This document shows, piece by piece, positions 56,752 through 64,000 of a stretch of DNA of 64,000 nucleotides (its first letter is position 1; every line of letters begins with the position of its first letter). The DNA lies in the NCBI GenBank assembly GCA_965215385.1, contig OZ244059.1:868001-932000 (forward strand), written 5' to 3'. The position numbers and the translations under genes were made by a program. Source of the stretch: JAPORY01 sp965215385. GTDB taxonomy: Bacteria; Pseudomonadota; Alphaproteobacteria; Rhodobacterales; Rhodobacteraceae. A model generated the notes under the pieces. That model saw nothing but the letters and a program-made list of their open reading frames with translations. It searched no databases and was not told where the DNA came from.

Positions 56752-56772
56752 TCCCATCCTTTAGGGTGGGGA
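56752..56772 (+). repeat. Isolated IS200/IS605-type end hairpin
   Basis: TCCCATCC-TTTA-GGGTGGGGA, preceded by GAGCAAGAAG, has the form of the hairpin at the right end of IS605-type elements (the 3' end of a TnpB guide RNA). No transposase or tnpB gene adjoins it. It lies 107 bp outside mobile cassette 2. Confidence 0.5.
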
Positions 56773-56934
56773 ACTCGTCACCGCAAAGTATCAACCCCGT
56801 GAGGACAGACCGTCACGAGGCTGACACCGATGTTGTCAGGAAAAAATCAAGACGCTTCGGAGCGTACAGCCACTCGACGTAGCCTGTCCTATATAATTTG
56901 TACCGTGGTTTTGATTTTCATCAGTCAATTGTTA

Positions 56935-57462
56935 TCAAGGTTCGCGACAGTCATAAATGTTGCAAAAAGAAGGTCGTTGTTGCGGTGGCCTAGTCGTATC
57001 CTCAATCGTGGCAGTCTTCACGCCACTGAAATTCCAACTAGAACTGGGAGTTGTGCGCCAAAAGCTCTGACCCCACCGGCTACGAACCTGAACCTGTATT
57101 TTTCGCATTCGGATATTGAAGGTTTCGTCACCTTCGACGTCGTCATCCGCGAAGGTTTTCACAGCGAATGTCATGGCTCTTCCGGCAAAACCCTGCACAT
57201 TATGAGCCCAAGAATGTGCGGTTTCATAGTCCTTTCCCTCAACCGCTGTTCCACCGTCGGTATCATACCATATGCGCACCGGAACGTTGTCATAGCGGCC
57301 ACTGCCAGTGAGTTTTGGCGTAGCAGTGATGTTAAAATAAGCGGTTTCGCCTTCCGTCACGGTCACAGTGTCAGCGCGAACAGAACTAAAGGTGAGCGAC
57401 AGGCCAGCCATAAGACACAAAACCGCGACGGTGGTCCGGCTAGGTTTGAGAACAGATACCAT
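56935..57462 (-). CDS. Secreted protein with a Calx-beta-like domain
   Basis: 175 residues from ATG 57462; AGGAGG lies 6 bases upstream. A signal peptide covers about 1-30 (TTVAVLCLMAGLSLTFSSVRA). The mature part has the Calx-beta pattern: VTVTEGETAYFNITA, VRIWYDTDGGTAVEGKDYE, TFAVKTFADDDVEGDETFNI and KTATIEDTT at the end. Calx-beta domains bind calcium and are common in adhesins and extracellular proteins. A short Pro/Gln-rich, Cys-containing tail follows (RPPQQRPSFCNIYDCREP). It stands alone next to the cassette-2 cargo on the same strand. Confidence 0.75.
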   Translation of the reverse strand: MVSVLKPSRTTVAVLCLMAGLSLTFSSVRADTVTVTEGETAYFNITATPKLTGSGRYDNVPVRIWYDTDGGTAVEGKDYETAHSWAHNVQGFAGRAMTFAVKTFADDDVEGDETFNIRMRKIQVQVRSRWGQSFWRTTPSSSWNFSGVKTATIEDTTRPPQQRPSFCNIYDCREP

Positions 57463-58244
57463 AGAATGCCTCCTTAGCATTATGTAAATTGTTGCGACCT
57501 TATGTTTAGATCCGCCCCGTTAACCGATTAAGAACTGTCAGAGCACAGTACTCGGCAGTGATGAAGGCTCCATCAAGTTTAATCGACGGGTCGTTGCGAC
57601 CTGGCTCTACGGTAGAATCGCACTTCGGATAATACGGTCCCAATTGGAATTAACCGGTTTCTCCTTAAGACGTTGCCAATTGGCCTGTCAACCCCAAAAT
57701 CACAAAACGGTAAAAAAAAATTGAATTCCGGTTGATTTCGAAACCGTATGAGGATGATCCTCGTTGATAAGCGAACCTTTACGAAACTGTTGGCGCCGTT
57801 ATTTGACGCCGATACCTCGTGTGTTGCCGGTGGCGAGAAAGCGTGGAAATTTGGCGATAACGCGCGTTTTTGATTGGTGCCCGATATTTCGGTGGTGATG
57901 TCTAGAAGCAAGATTAGGCAGTAGAGATGAACGCTAATAGACGGTCACGGTGGTAACGAAGAAGCGGTATTGATATTGTCTGTAATCATCACTCGTTGCG
58001 AACTTTCGATTGGTTTGGTTATGGATCAGCGAGTACTTCGCCGATCCCTTCCTCGCCTATTGCTCGCTTGATTATTGCCCCCGTTTGTTGGGTAGTAACG
58101 GGACGTTGGTTATCGTCCTGAGCGTATAATATTGGGGGCGGGAAAGGAGTAGAGCGATGCGGTGTCGCCCAGTTCTCATGACAGTGGCACCGCGCCTCAC
58201 CAAACGTCTCAAAAGAAACCGTATACTGTTGATACTCAGCCATT
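57463..58244. other. Gene-poor gap (57463-58244)
   Basis: No supported gene. The frame at 57579-57911 on the minus strand has no motif. A 42-codon plus-strand frame from ATG 57748 resembles nothing known. Confidence 0.4.
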
Positions 58245-58440
58245 TTGGTGTTTGCGTCAACCCCGCTCGAACTGGCCGCGATGTGTGCCACCGGACGCCT
58301 TTATACCTGCCGGCACTGCAACACCCAAATGAGCACATTTGTTCGGCTTGCAATCGCGGTCAGGTTTATTGTTCGAAAGCTTGTATCCGTGAGGGCCTTC
58401 AGGAGCGGTGTCATGCGAGCCAGCGTCGCTATTAGACTTC
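58245..58440 (+). pseudogene. Zinc-finger-like protein remnant (IS-associated type)
   Basis: Two pieces in different frames, TGRLYTCRHCNTQ and ICSACNRGQVYCSKAC, then RCHASQRRY, match a small Cys-rich protein (CRRC...ICxxCDRGxxYCS...C) often encoded beside IS elements in proteobacteria. A frameshift separates the Cys pairs. From memory, moderate certainty. Confidence 0.45.
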
Positions 58441-58732
58441 TAGGTCACGCCCGAGATTGCCGATGCGAATAACTTTATTGACCGAATTAGCCATCTTTGA
58501 TTTATTCAAGCCATACATAATGCGCGATGAACATTCTATAGTGCAACAATTGCTTGCGTTGCGTTGGCTTGGGATTTGATCGGTAAACGGTTGGTTATCT
58601 TGTCATGCACAGAGTCATTACTCTATCTGTGGCACTGGTCTTCAGTCTACCGACTACAACAGCCGCTGATATTTCGGCACCTAACTTACCAAAAACGAGT
58701 AACCTTTGTTATTTACTTCTTGCTGTGCTACT
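58441..58732. other. No recognisable gene (58441-58732)
   Basis: Downstream flank of the second flavoprotein gene. No terminator hairpin with a T run was recognised. Confidence 0.4.
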
Positions 58733-61189
58733 TCATTTTTGAAGCCTTTCGTTGCGTGGGTCCCATAAAGAACTCTCCTGTTGCACGGTCGCTTTGCAAC
58801 GCTCTCCATAGATTTCAACTTCAATCTCAGTGCCCGGCACAGCAAGATCAGACCGTAGCATCGCAAGGGCAATGGAGGCATTGACGCGATAACCCCATCC
58901 CCCCGAAGTTACTTCGCCGACGACGTGATTTTCATACCAAAGCGTCGACATGTGCGGCGCGTCTGCGTCTCTTGCCGCTACTGTCAGGACTGCGAAACAC
59001 CTTCGTAGGTCAAACTTCCTTTGGTGAAGCAAGGCTGCTTTGCCGGGAAAGTCAGTATCTTTCTCGAATCGGACGAAACGGTGCAAACCACATTCCAATA
59101 AAGAATAATTTGACGAGAGATCGGCCTTCCATGTTCGATAGCCTTTTTCAAGGCGCAAGGAGTTAAGTGCCCACATGCCGAACGGCTTCGCCCCAGCTTT
59201 CGTCACCGCGTCCCAGATATTCACCGCGTGTTCGACTCGACAATGAATCTCCCAGCCAAGTTCCCCTGCGAAGGAAACACGAGTCAGCTCACATTTATGC
59301 CCAGCAATGCGGCCATTGAGACTAACCGACAGCCATGGTGCGTCAAGATCATGACCGTCATTTAGACTAGCAAGAATCGTGCGTGATGTCGGGCCTGTTA
59401 CCAAAAGGCACTCAAACTCTTTTGTGTGATTGCTCACACTGAGGCCGTTTGGTAGGTTCCGAGACAGCAATTCGTAGTCGTGCCACTCTGCAGCTGCAGC
59501 AGCAATCAGACGCACGTCATCTTCACAATGCACAGATGCCAACATCTCGCTAACGACTCGTCCTTGGTCGTCGGCAAAGTAAGCGAGGCCAACCCGACCA
59601 CCGCCAGCGGACGGCAATCGCGAAGCCGTGAGGCTATCGATATACGCGCGAGCACCAATACCCCGAACCGTAAACCGTGCAAATCCTGTAATTGCAAGCA
59701 CCCCACAATGATCGCGAACGATTTTGCATTCCTCGCCAATGCGTTGCTCCCATGGCCCGTAGCGTTGCCAGGTGCGCCCGGTGGTGAAGCTCGTCTCATC
59801 GCCTGGCTGAGCGAAGTAGTTCGCCCGTTCCCAACCATTATAAGTGCCAAAAACTGCATCCGCCTGCTTCAGCCGGGTATGTAACACAGATTGTTTGCGA
59901 TCTCGTCCCGCCGGCCATTCTTGCCAAGGAAAGTGCATCGCGTACTCGTGACCATAGACCTCTTTACCCTTCTCCAGACAAAATTTTCGATCAGTATAAT
60001 CAGTGAATCGACGAGGGTCGCACGACCACATGTCCCATTCTGTCTGACCTTCAATTATCCATTCTGCCAAAACCTTGCCGGCCCCTCCGGCCTGTGCGAT
60101 ACCAAAGTTGAACACACAGGCTTCAAATGCGTTGGGGACTCCGGGCATCGGACCAATCAATGGATTCCCGTCAGGCGTATAGGGAATCGGCCCGTTGATC
60201 ACACTTGCGATTCCTGATGTGGCAAGCAGCGGTACGCGTGTCATGGCATCCGCAATGTAGGTTTCAATACGGTCAAGATCATCCGGAAAAACTTGGAAGC
60301 TGAAATCCTCTGGCATTGGATCATCTGAATCGATCCAGTGTGCCTGGCAGTTTCTCTCATAGGGACCGAGGTTGAAGCCGTTTTTCTCTTGTCGGAGATA
60401 GTAGGAGATATCGACATCACGCAGCAAAGGCAACCGGTGCGCGCTTTCCTGTGACCAAGCGGCAATTTCAGGGATTTCCTCCGTCAAAAGATATTGGTGG
60501 CCCATCACCACCATCGGCACCGTCCGTCCGCCAAAGGGGACAAACCATTCGCCAACCCGCTGTGCATAATATCCAGCAGCGTTTACGATAAATTCACAGC
60601 GAATCTCCCCTTTGGTAGTATGGAGAATCCACTCGCCGTTCTTACGACTGACGTCGGTGGCTGCAACAAACCGAAAAATTTGAGCACCGAGGTCACGGGA
60701 ACCTTTCGCAAGAGCTTGAGTCAACTGCGCAGGGTCAATATCACCATCCGTTGGGTCATAGAGAACGCCCGTCAAATCATGAATTTCGAGAAACGGGTAT
60801 CGGGACAGCGTTTCGTTTAAAGAGAGAATCTCCATACCAATGCCTTGGTAGCGGCCCATTCCACAGACGTGGTGAAATTCCTGCAGCCGCTCTCGTGAGT
60901 GGGCGAGCCGGATCGAACCAGTTACGTGATAATTTATGGGATATCCAACGGCATCTCCCAAACCTCGATAGAGTTCAGTCGAATATCGTTGCATATTCAT
61001 GATGGACCACGAGGTCGAGAAAGTTGGTACGTTACCCGCCGCGTGCCAGGTTGACCCTGCTGTTAAATCATTCTTTTCCAACAGCAAGCAGTCTGTCCAC
61101 CCAGCCCTTGCTAGGTGATAGAGCGCGGCGACGCCAACTGCGCCGCCGCCGATAATGACAACACGGGCGGTCGTTGGAATTTCGGCCAT
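58733..61189 (-). CDS. Dimethylglycine/sarcosine dehydrogenase-like flavoprotein (2)
   Basis: An 818-residue protein with the same layout as 52916-55363: an FAD domain (VVIIGGGAVGVAALYHLARA, His49 in AGSTWHAAGN for covalent FAD) and a GcvT-like folate domain (FARFTVRGIGARAYIDSLTA, GELGWEIHCRVEHAVNIWDA, VGEVTSGGWGYRVNASIALA). The two are only moderately similar, so they likely act on different N-methyl amines. It lies 75 bases downstream of tauC on the same strand and may be transcribed with tauA-tauB-tauC. This suggests import of a taurine- or glycine-related amine by that transporter followed by oxidation here. The C terminus (KATVQQESSLWDPRNERLQK) is intact. Confidence 0.88.
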   Translation of the reverse strand: MAEIPTTARVVIIGGGAVGVAALYHLARAGWTDCLLLEKNDLTAGSTWHAAGNVPTFSTSWSIMNMQRYSTELYRGLGDAVGYPINYHVTGSIRLAHSRERLQEFHHVCGMGRYQGIGMEILSLNETLSRYPFLEIHDLTGVLYDPTDGDIDPAQLTQALAKGSRDLGAQIFRFVAATDVSRKNGEWILHTTKGEIRCEFIVNAAGYYAQRVGEWFVPFGGRTVPMVVMGHQYLLTEEIPEIAAWSQESAHRLPLLRDVDISYYLRQEKNGFNLGPYERNCQAHWIDSDDPMPEDFSFQVFPDDLDRIETYIADAMTRVPLLATSGIASVINGPIPYTPDGNPLIGPMPGVPNAFEACVFNFGIAQAGGAGKVLAEWIIEGQTEWDMWSCDPRRFTDYTDRKFCLEKGKEVYGHEYAMHFPWQEWPAGRDRKQSVLHTRLKQADAVFGTYNGWERANYFAQPGDETSFTTGRTWQRYGPWEQRIGEECKIVRDHCGVLAITGFARFTVRGIGARAYIDSLTASRLPSAGGGRVGLAYFADDQGRVVSEMLASVHCEDDVRLIAAAAAEWHDYELLSRNLPNGLSVSNHTKEFECLLVTGPTSRTILASLNDGHDLDAPWLSVSLNGRIAGHKCELTRVSFAGELGWEIHCRVEHAVNIWDAVTKAGAKPFGMWALNSLRLEKGYRTWKADLSSNYSLLECGLHRFVRFEKDTDFPGKAALLHQRKFDLRRCFAVLTVAARDADAPHMSTLWYENHVVGEVTSGGWGYRVNASIALAMLRSDLAVPGTEIEVEIYGERCKATVQQESSLWDPRNERLQK

Positions 61190-61264
61190 CGTGGTTGATT
61201 TAATTTAGCGGCGGCGACGACCTGCCGCAACCGAGGTCACGCCGCCAGCGAACGATGGTGACAT

Positions 61265-62575
61265 TCAAATTCGGCCCTTCCACGGCACGAGCCATTTCTC
61301 AAGGGCGCGCATGCCGACGTCGATTAGAAAACCAATGATTCCGATAAGAATGATGCCAACAATTACGATGTCGGTGAGTTGGAATTTCGAGGCCGCCACA
61401 ATCATCTTTCCCAGCCCGACTTCAGCCGCCACAAGCTCTGCTGCAACAACGGTGCCCCAACAGACCCCCATCGCAACACGAGCACCAGTAAAGATCTCAG
61501 GCAAGGAGTTTGGGACAATAACGCGGCTAAGAATCTGCCATTTTGACGCGCCCAACGAATATGCCGCGTGCACCTTAGAAATCGCCACCCCAGAAACGCC
61601 AGAACGCGCGGCAATAATCATTATCCAAAGTGCCGCAAGAAATAGCAATACGATCTTGCCAGTTTCATCTATACCAAACCAGATAATGATGAGTGGGATC
61701 AAAGCGAGCGGTGGCACAGGTCGCATGAACTCTACGATGGGGTCAAACCAACCCCGTGACCAGTTGGTGAGCCCCATGGCATAACCAATCGGGATTCCAA
61801 CAAGAGCACCCAAGAGGAACCCGACGATCACACGATACAGTGAGTAGTAGGTATGCTCCCATAGCGTGAAACCTTGGTATCCATCAGCGATGAGGGTGAT
61901 GAATCGCTGCCAAACGATCTCCGGTGCTGGTAGATATAACCTTGCCATGCGCAACCCTGCATCTGGGGCAAATGTCGGTGTTCCTTTATTGGTTAGTCCA
62001 ATTTCACCTTCACGGATTTGCATCTTTTGACCGGGGGAGATGGGTTGCCCGTTGATTGCGGTCACAACGGATCCGTCTGCCTTCGCAACGTCGTCATTGG
62101 CCCACACATCGATAACCTTAAAGCCATAGCGTGCGACTGTCGTCGTATCATTCTTGGCAAATCCATCACCGAGTTCTCGGGTGGGAGCGTCTGGAGCGCG
62201 ATTCGGATTTCCTTTGGCGTCGACAGTTTGCTGTATGTCTTCGGGATATACGAGGATCGTTACCGTCGCATCGTTGGTCGTGCCATCGCTGAGCGTAACG
62301 GTGTAGGTAAATTCCACCTCGCCTTGAAAAGGGCCAGGTAGCTTAGGCAACGGCAAAGCTGAGTTCGTAAACGCGACCCAAAGCCAAAACACGGTGATAA
62401 CAGAAATTATTGAAGCAATCCGATTTGCTGTGACGGCACTTTCGTCACCAAAGGTGACCGTCTTTAATTTGTTGAAACCTTTGCGTTGAAAATAGGATTG
62501 CAAAAAGCGGGAGGCGACAAAATAGGTGCCAAAGAAGGCGGCAGCGTACAAAAATAAAACCAGCAAACTCGTCAT
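61265..62575 (-). CDS. tauC: Taurine-type ABC transporter permease with inserted periplasmic domain
   Basis: A 436-residue permease, far longer than the roughly 280 residues usual for TauC/SsuC. The C-terminal ~220 residues are a standard BPD permease: LWEHTYYSLYRVIVGFLLGA, PVPPLALIPLIIIWFGIDET, the ATPase-coupling region SLGASKWQILSRVIVPNSLP, and MGVCWGTVVAAELVAAEVGL. Two extra N-terminal helices (about 3-20 and 54-72) precede a soluble stretch, about 83-208, resembling cadherin-like/VCBS repeat units (GEVEFTYTVTLSDGTTNDAT and VIDVWANDDVAKADGSVVTA, then FAPDAG). It overlaps tauB by 4 bases and would form the inner-membrane channel for taurine. Confidence 0.88.
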   Translation of the reverse strand: MTSLLVLFLYAAAFFGTYFVASRFLQSYFQRKGFNKLKTVTFGDESAVTANRIASIISVITVFWLWVAFTNSALPLPKLPGPFQGEVEFTYTVTLSDGTTNDATVTILVYPEDIQQTVDAKGNPNRAPDAPTRELGDGFAKNDTTTVARYGFKVIDVWANDDVAKADGSVVTAINGQPISPGQKMQIREGEIGLTNKGTPTFAPDAGLRMARLYLPAPEIVWQRFITLIADGYQGFTLWEHTYYSLYRVIVGFLLGALVGIPIGYAMGLTNWSRGWFDPIVEFMRPVPPLALIPLIIIWFGIDETGKIVLLFLAALWIMIIAARSGVSGVAISKVHAAYSLGASKWQILSRVIVPNSLPEIFTGARVAMGVCWGTVVAAELVAAEVGLGKMIVAASKFQLTDIVIVGIILIGIIGFLIDVGMRALEKWLVPWKGRI

Positions 62576-63378
62576 GCGATTTCCTCAGTGCGCCCCATGA
62601 TTTCTTCTTCCATGTTCCAGATCATCTCAAGAATTTCTTCTCGGGTTCCAGTATAATCGTCATGTTTCTTTACTTGGCGCAGATCATTGCCGACACCGAG
62701 ATCGGCGAAAGGTAAGCGATATTCCTTATGTACTCGTCCCGGCCGTGGGGCCATGACCAATAAACGCTCCCCCAACAGCAGAGCTTCTTCAACCGAATGG
62801 GTAATGAGAATGATTGTTTTCCCGGTGTCTTTCCACAGATCGAGCACTAAGGACTGCATTTTTTCACGAGTAAGAGCATCTAGTGCCCCTAGTGGCTCGT
62901 CCATCAAGATCACGTCGGGGTCATTGGCGAGGCAACGGGCCAAGGCAACCCTTTGCTGCATGCCGCCAGAAAGTTCGTAGACAGCCTTTTCTTTAAAGTC
63001 TTGCAAGCCGACGATGTCGAGGAGGTGCTCCACCTTCTCAGCACTTTCCTTACGACTTATTCCCTTCATATCGGGGCCAAAACTTACGTTGTCGCGCACG
63101 CTCATCCATTCGAATAAGGCACCTTGCTGGAACACCATCCCTCGCTCTGGTCCAGGTCCCGTGACACGGGCGTCATTTAAGCTGATTTCGCCCTCCGTCG
63201 GTGCCAAAAATCCGGCGATGATGTTCAGCAGAGTTGTTTTGCCGCAGCCCGAAGGGCCGAGAACGCTCATCAGTTCACCAGATTTAATATCTAGTGTGAC
63301 ACATTTTAGTGCCTGAACATGCCCGCCGTTTGGCAGATCAAAACGCATTGAAACATTGTCGACCAGCAATCCGACCAC
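62572..63378 (-). CDS. tauB: Taurine ABC transporter ATP-binding protein
   Basis: A 268-residue ATPase of the nitrate/sulfonate/taurine group. Walker A is GPSGCGKTTLLNIIAG (about 42-57), the Q loop is VFQQGALFEW, the signature is LSGGMQQRVALARCLAND, Walker B is VILMDEPLGALDALTRE, and the H loop is ILITHSVEEA. It drives uptake with TauC. The C-terminal 50 residues are acidic (REEILEMIWNMEEEIMGRTE). It overlaps tauC by 4 bases. Confidence 0.93.
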   Translation of the reverse strand: MVGLLVDNVSMRFDLPNGGHVQALKCVTLDIKSGELMSVLGPSGCGKTTLLNIIAGFLAPTEGEISLNDARVTGPGPERGMVFQQGALFEWMSVRDNVSFGPDMKGISRKESAEKVEHLLDIVGLQDFKEKAVYELSGGMQQRVALARCLANDPDVILMDEPLGALDALTREKMQSLVLDLWKDTGKTIILITHSVEEALLLGERLLVMAPRPGRVHKEYRLPFADLGVGNDLRQVKKHDDYTGTREEILEMIWNMEEEIMGRTEEIA

Positions 63379-63434
63379 GCGATAGCTCCTCGGCGTTAAG
63401 CAGTTTGCACTAGAGTCTCAGTCTCCGGGGCTAA

Positions 63435-63458
63435 GAGTGTGCGGGGCTCCGCACACTC
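63435..63458 (-). promoter_or_regulatory. Hairpin between tauA and tauB
   Basis: A perfect 10-bp stem GAGTGTGCGG/CCGCACACTC with a 4-base loop and no T run. It stands 23 bases after the tauA stop, before tauB. Such hairpins typically protect the upstream binding-protein message, giving more TauA than TauB/TauC. Confidence 0.65.
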
Positions 63459-63481
63459 CAAGCCCTCAAGAACTATGGCAT

Positions 63482-64000
63482 TCATTGTGAAAGCGGACCG
63501 GTATTCACATTATCTGCGTATGAAACTTTGGCAGCATCAATAGATCCTGCGGCCAAGAATACGTCAGCAACCCCTTTCAAAAATTCGGCTGCTGCACCGC
63601 CGAGCCACGTCGCACTCAATTGTTCCTCAACCGTTGGAAACACAAATGTCGCCAGCGTTGCGGCGGTATCCTCTGGTGACATACCCGCATCCTTGGCAAT
63701 TACCGGCAGCATTCTCGAACGATTGCTCTCGTCAGCCCACATGGTGTTCGCTTCCGCCGTTACGCCAAGAAACTTCGTGACCAAATCATTGTTTTCCGCG
63801 ACGAAGGCTGTCGGTGCAGAGGTTACGTCAAACACAAGGATACCTAAGGCGGTTTTTTCAGCCCCTGTTAACAACACATTTCCCGATTGCAGCATACGCC
63901 GTAATGCACCACCCCAGCCACAGGCCATGTCAACGGCACCTTGGCTGAGTGCTGCTTCGCCCTCGGCCGGTGCCATATCCACGATTTGCAAACTGTCAAG
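63482..64000 (-). CDS. tauA: Taurine ABC transporter substrate-binding protein (C-terminal part, cut by window end)
   Basis: The last ~172 codons of a periplasmic binding protein of the TauA/SsuA type, open to the window edge. LQIVDMAPAEGEAALSQGAV and DMACGWGGALRRMLQSGNVL form the hinge/second lobe. TSAPTAFVAENNDLVTKFLG and the C-terminal helices (GGAAAEFLKGVADVFLAAGS) complete the fold. It is the first gene of tauA-tauB-tauC. The N terminus and signal peptide are outside the window. Confidence 0.88.
   Translation of the reverse strand, partial: LDSLQIVDMAPAEGEAALSQGAVDMACGWGGALRRMLQSGNVLLTGAEKTALGILVFDVTSAPTAFVAENNDLVTKFLGVTAEANTMWADESNRSRMLPVIAKDAGMSPEDTAATLATFVFPTVEEQLSATWLGGAAAEFLKGVADVFLAAGSIDAAKVSYADNVNTGPLSQ

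Overview
The window looks like a chromosomal segment of an alphaproteobacterium. Supporting genes are DUF2842 next to purA, the murA-DUF2948-hisD-UPF0262-low-molecular-weight phosphatase run, a PhaR repressor with a phasin, tatABC followed by a DUF815 ATPase, and surE-pcm-nlpD. The housekeeping genes are intact, but the DNA between them is full of decayed insertion sequences, pseudogenes and small non-autonomous elements. Together with uptake and use of taurine and methylated glycines, this suggests a host-associated, perhaps marine-invertebrate, symbiont. That lifestyle is an inference.

Layout. 1-1100: the start of an ISKra4-like transposase. 2-7 kb: thiamine diphosphokinase, DUF2842, purA, a dihaem cytochrome c and a PQQ-type sugar dehydrogenase. 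8.5-12.9 kb: secG, an IS remnant, pyrG and a TerB-like gene, the last flanked by two copies of a roughly 245-bp MITE. 14-29.2 kb: an IS-rich zone with four or more degenerate Tn5/IS4-type transposases that carry a DUF4338 (DruA-like) N-terminal domain, an interrupted ISNCY-type element and an IS30 transposase. Among them lie a glutamine amidotransferase, a broken amine oxidase, a DegT-family aminotransferase and phaR. 30-34 kb: a phasin with two PhaR-type operators, a mobile cassette carrying a secreted-protein gene with a 16-C tract, and two unknown genes. 34.3-39.3 kb: the hisD/murA block and tRNA-Thr(GGT). 40.7-46.6 kb: surE-pcm-nlpD, DUF815 and tatCBA. 47-64 kb: a MaoC hydratase, TnpB and Rpn remnants, xsc-pta, two dimethylglycine/sarcosine-dehydrogenase-like genes, a second mobile cassette with a secreted-protein gene, a Calx-beta secreted protein, and tauC-tauB-tauA (tauA is cut by the window end).

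How the genes work together. TauABC would import taurine; a deaminating enzyme outside the window would give sulfoacetaldehyde; Xsc would release sulfite and make acetyl phosphate; Pta would make acetyl-CoA. The two flavoproteins would demethylate N-methylated glycines and pass one-carbon units to folate. PhaR, the phasin and perhaps the MaoC hydratase belong to polyhydroxyalkanoate storage.

The most unusual content is a family of mobile cassettes (30843-32538 and 55831-56645). Both have related terminal inverted repeats starting GGTRRTG, exact 8-bp target duplications, and a secreted-protein gene whose start is followed within 10-20 bases by a C tract. One gene is in frame at C16. The other is one base out of frame at C6. 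This looks like phase-variable secreted cargo on transposon-like units. Next in interest are a MITE family with exact 5-bp AANTT target duplications and a taurine permease that carries a cadherin/VCBS-like insert.
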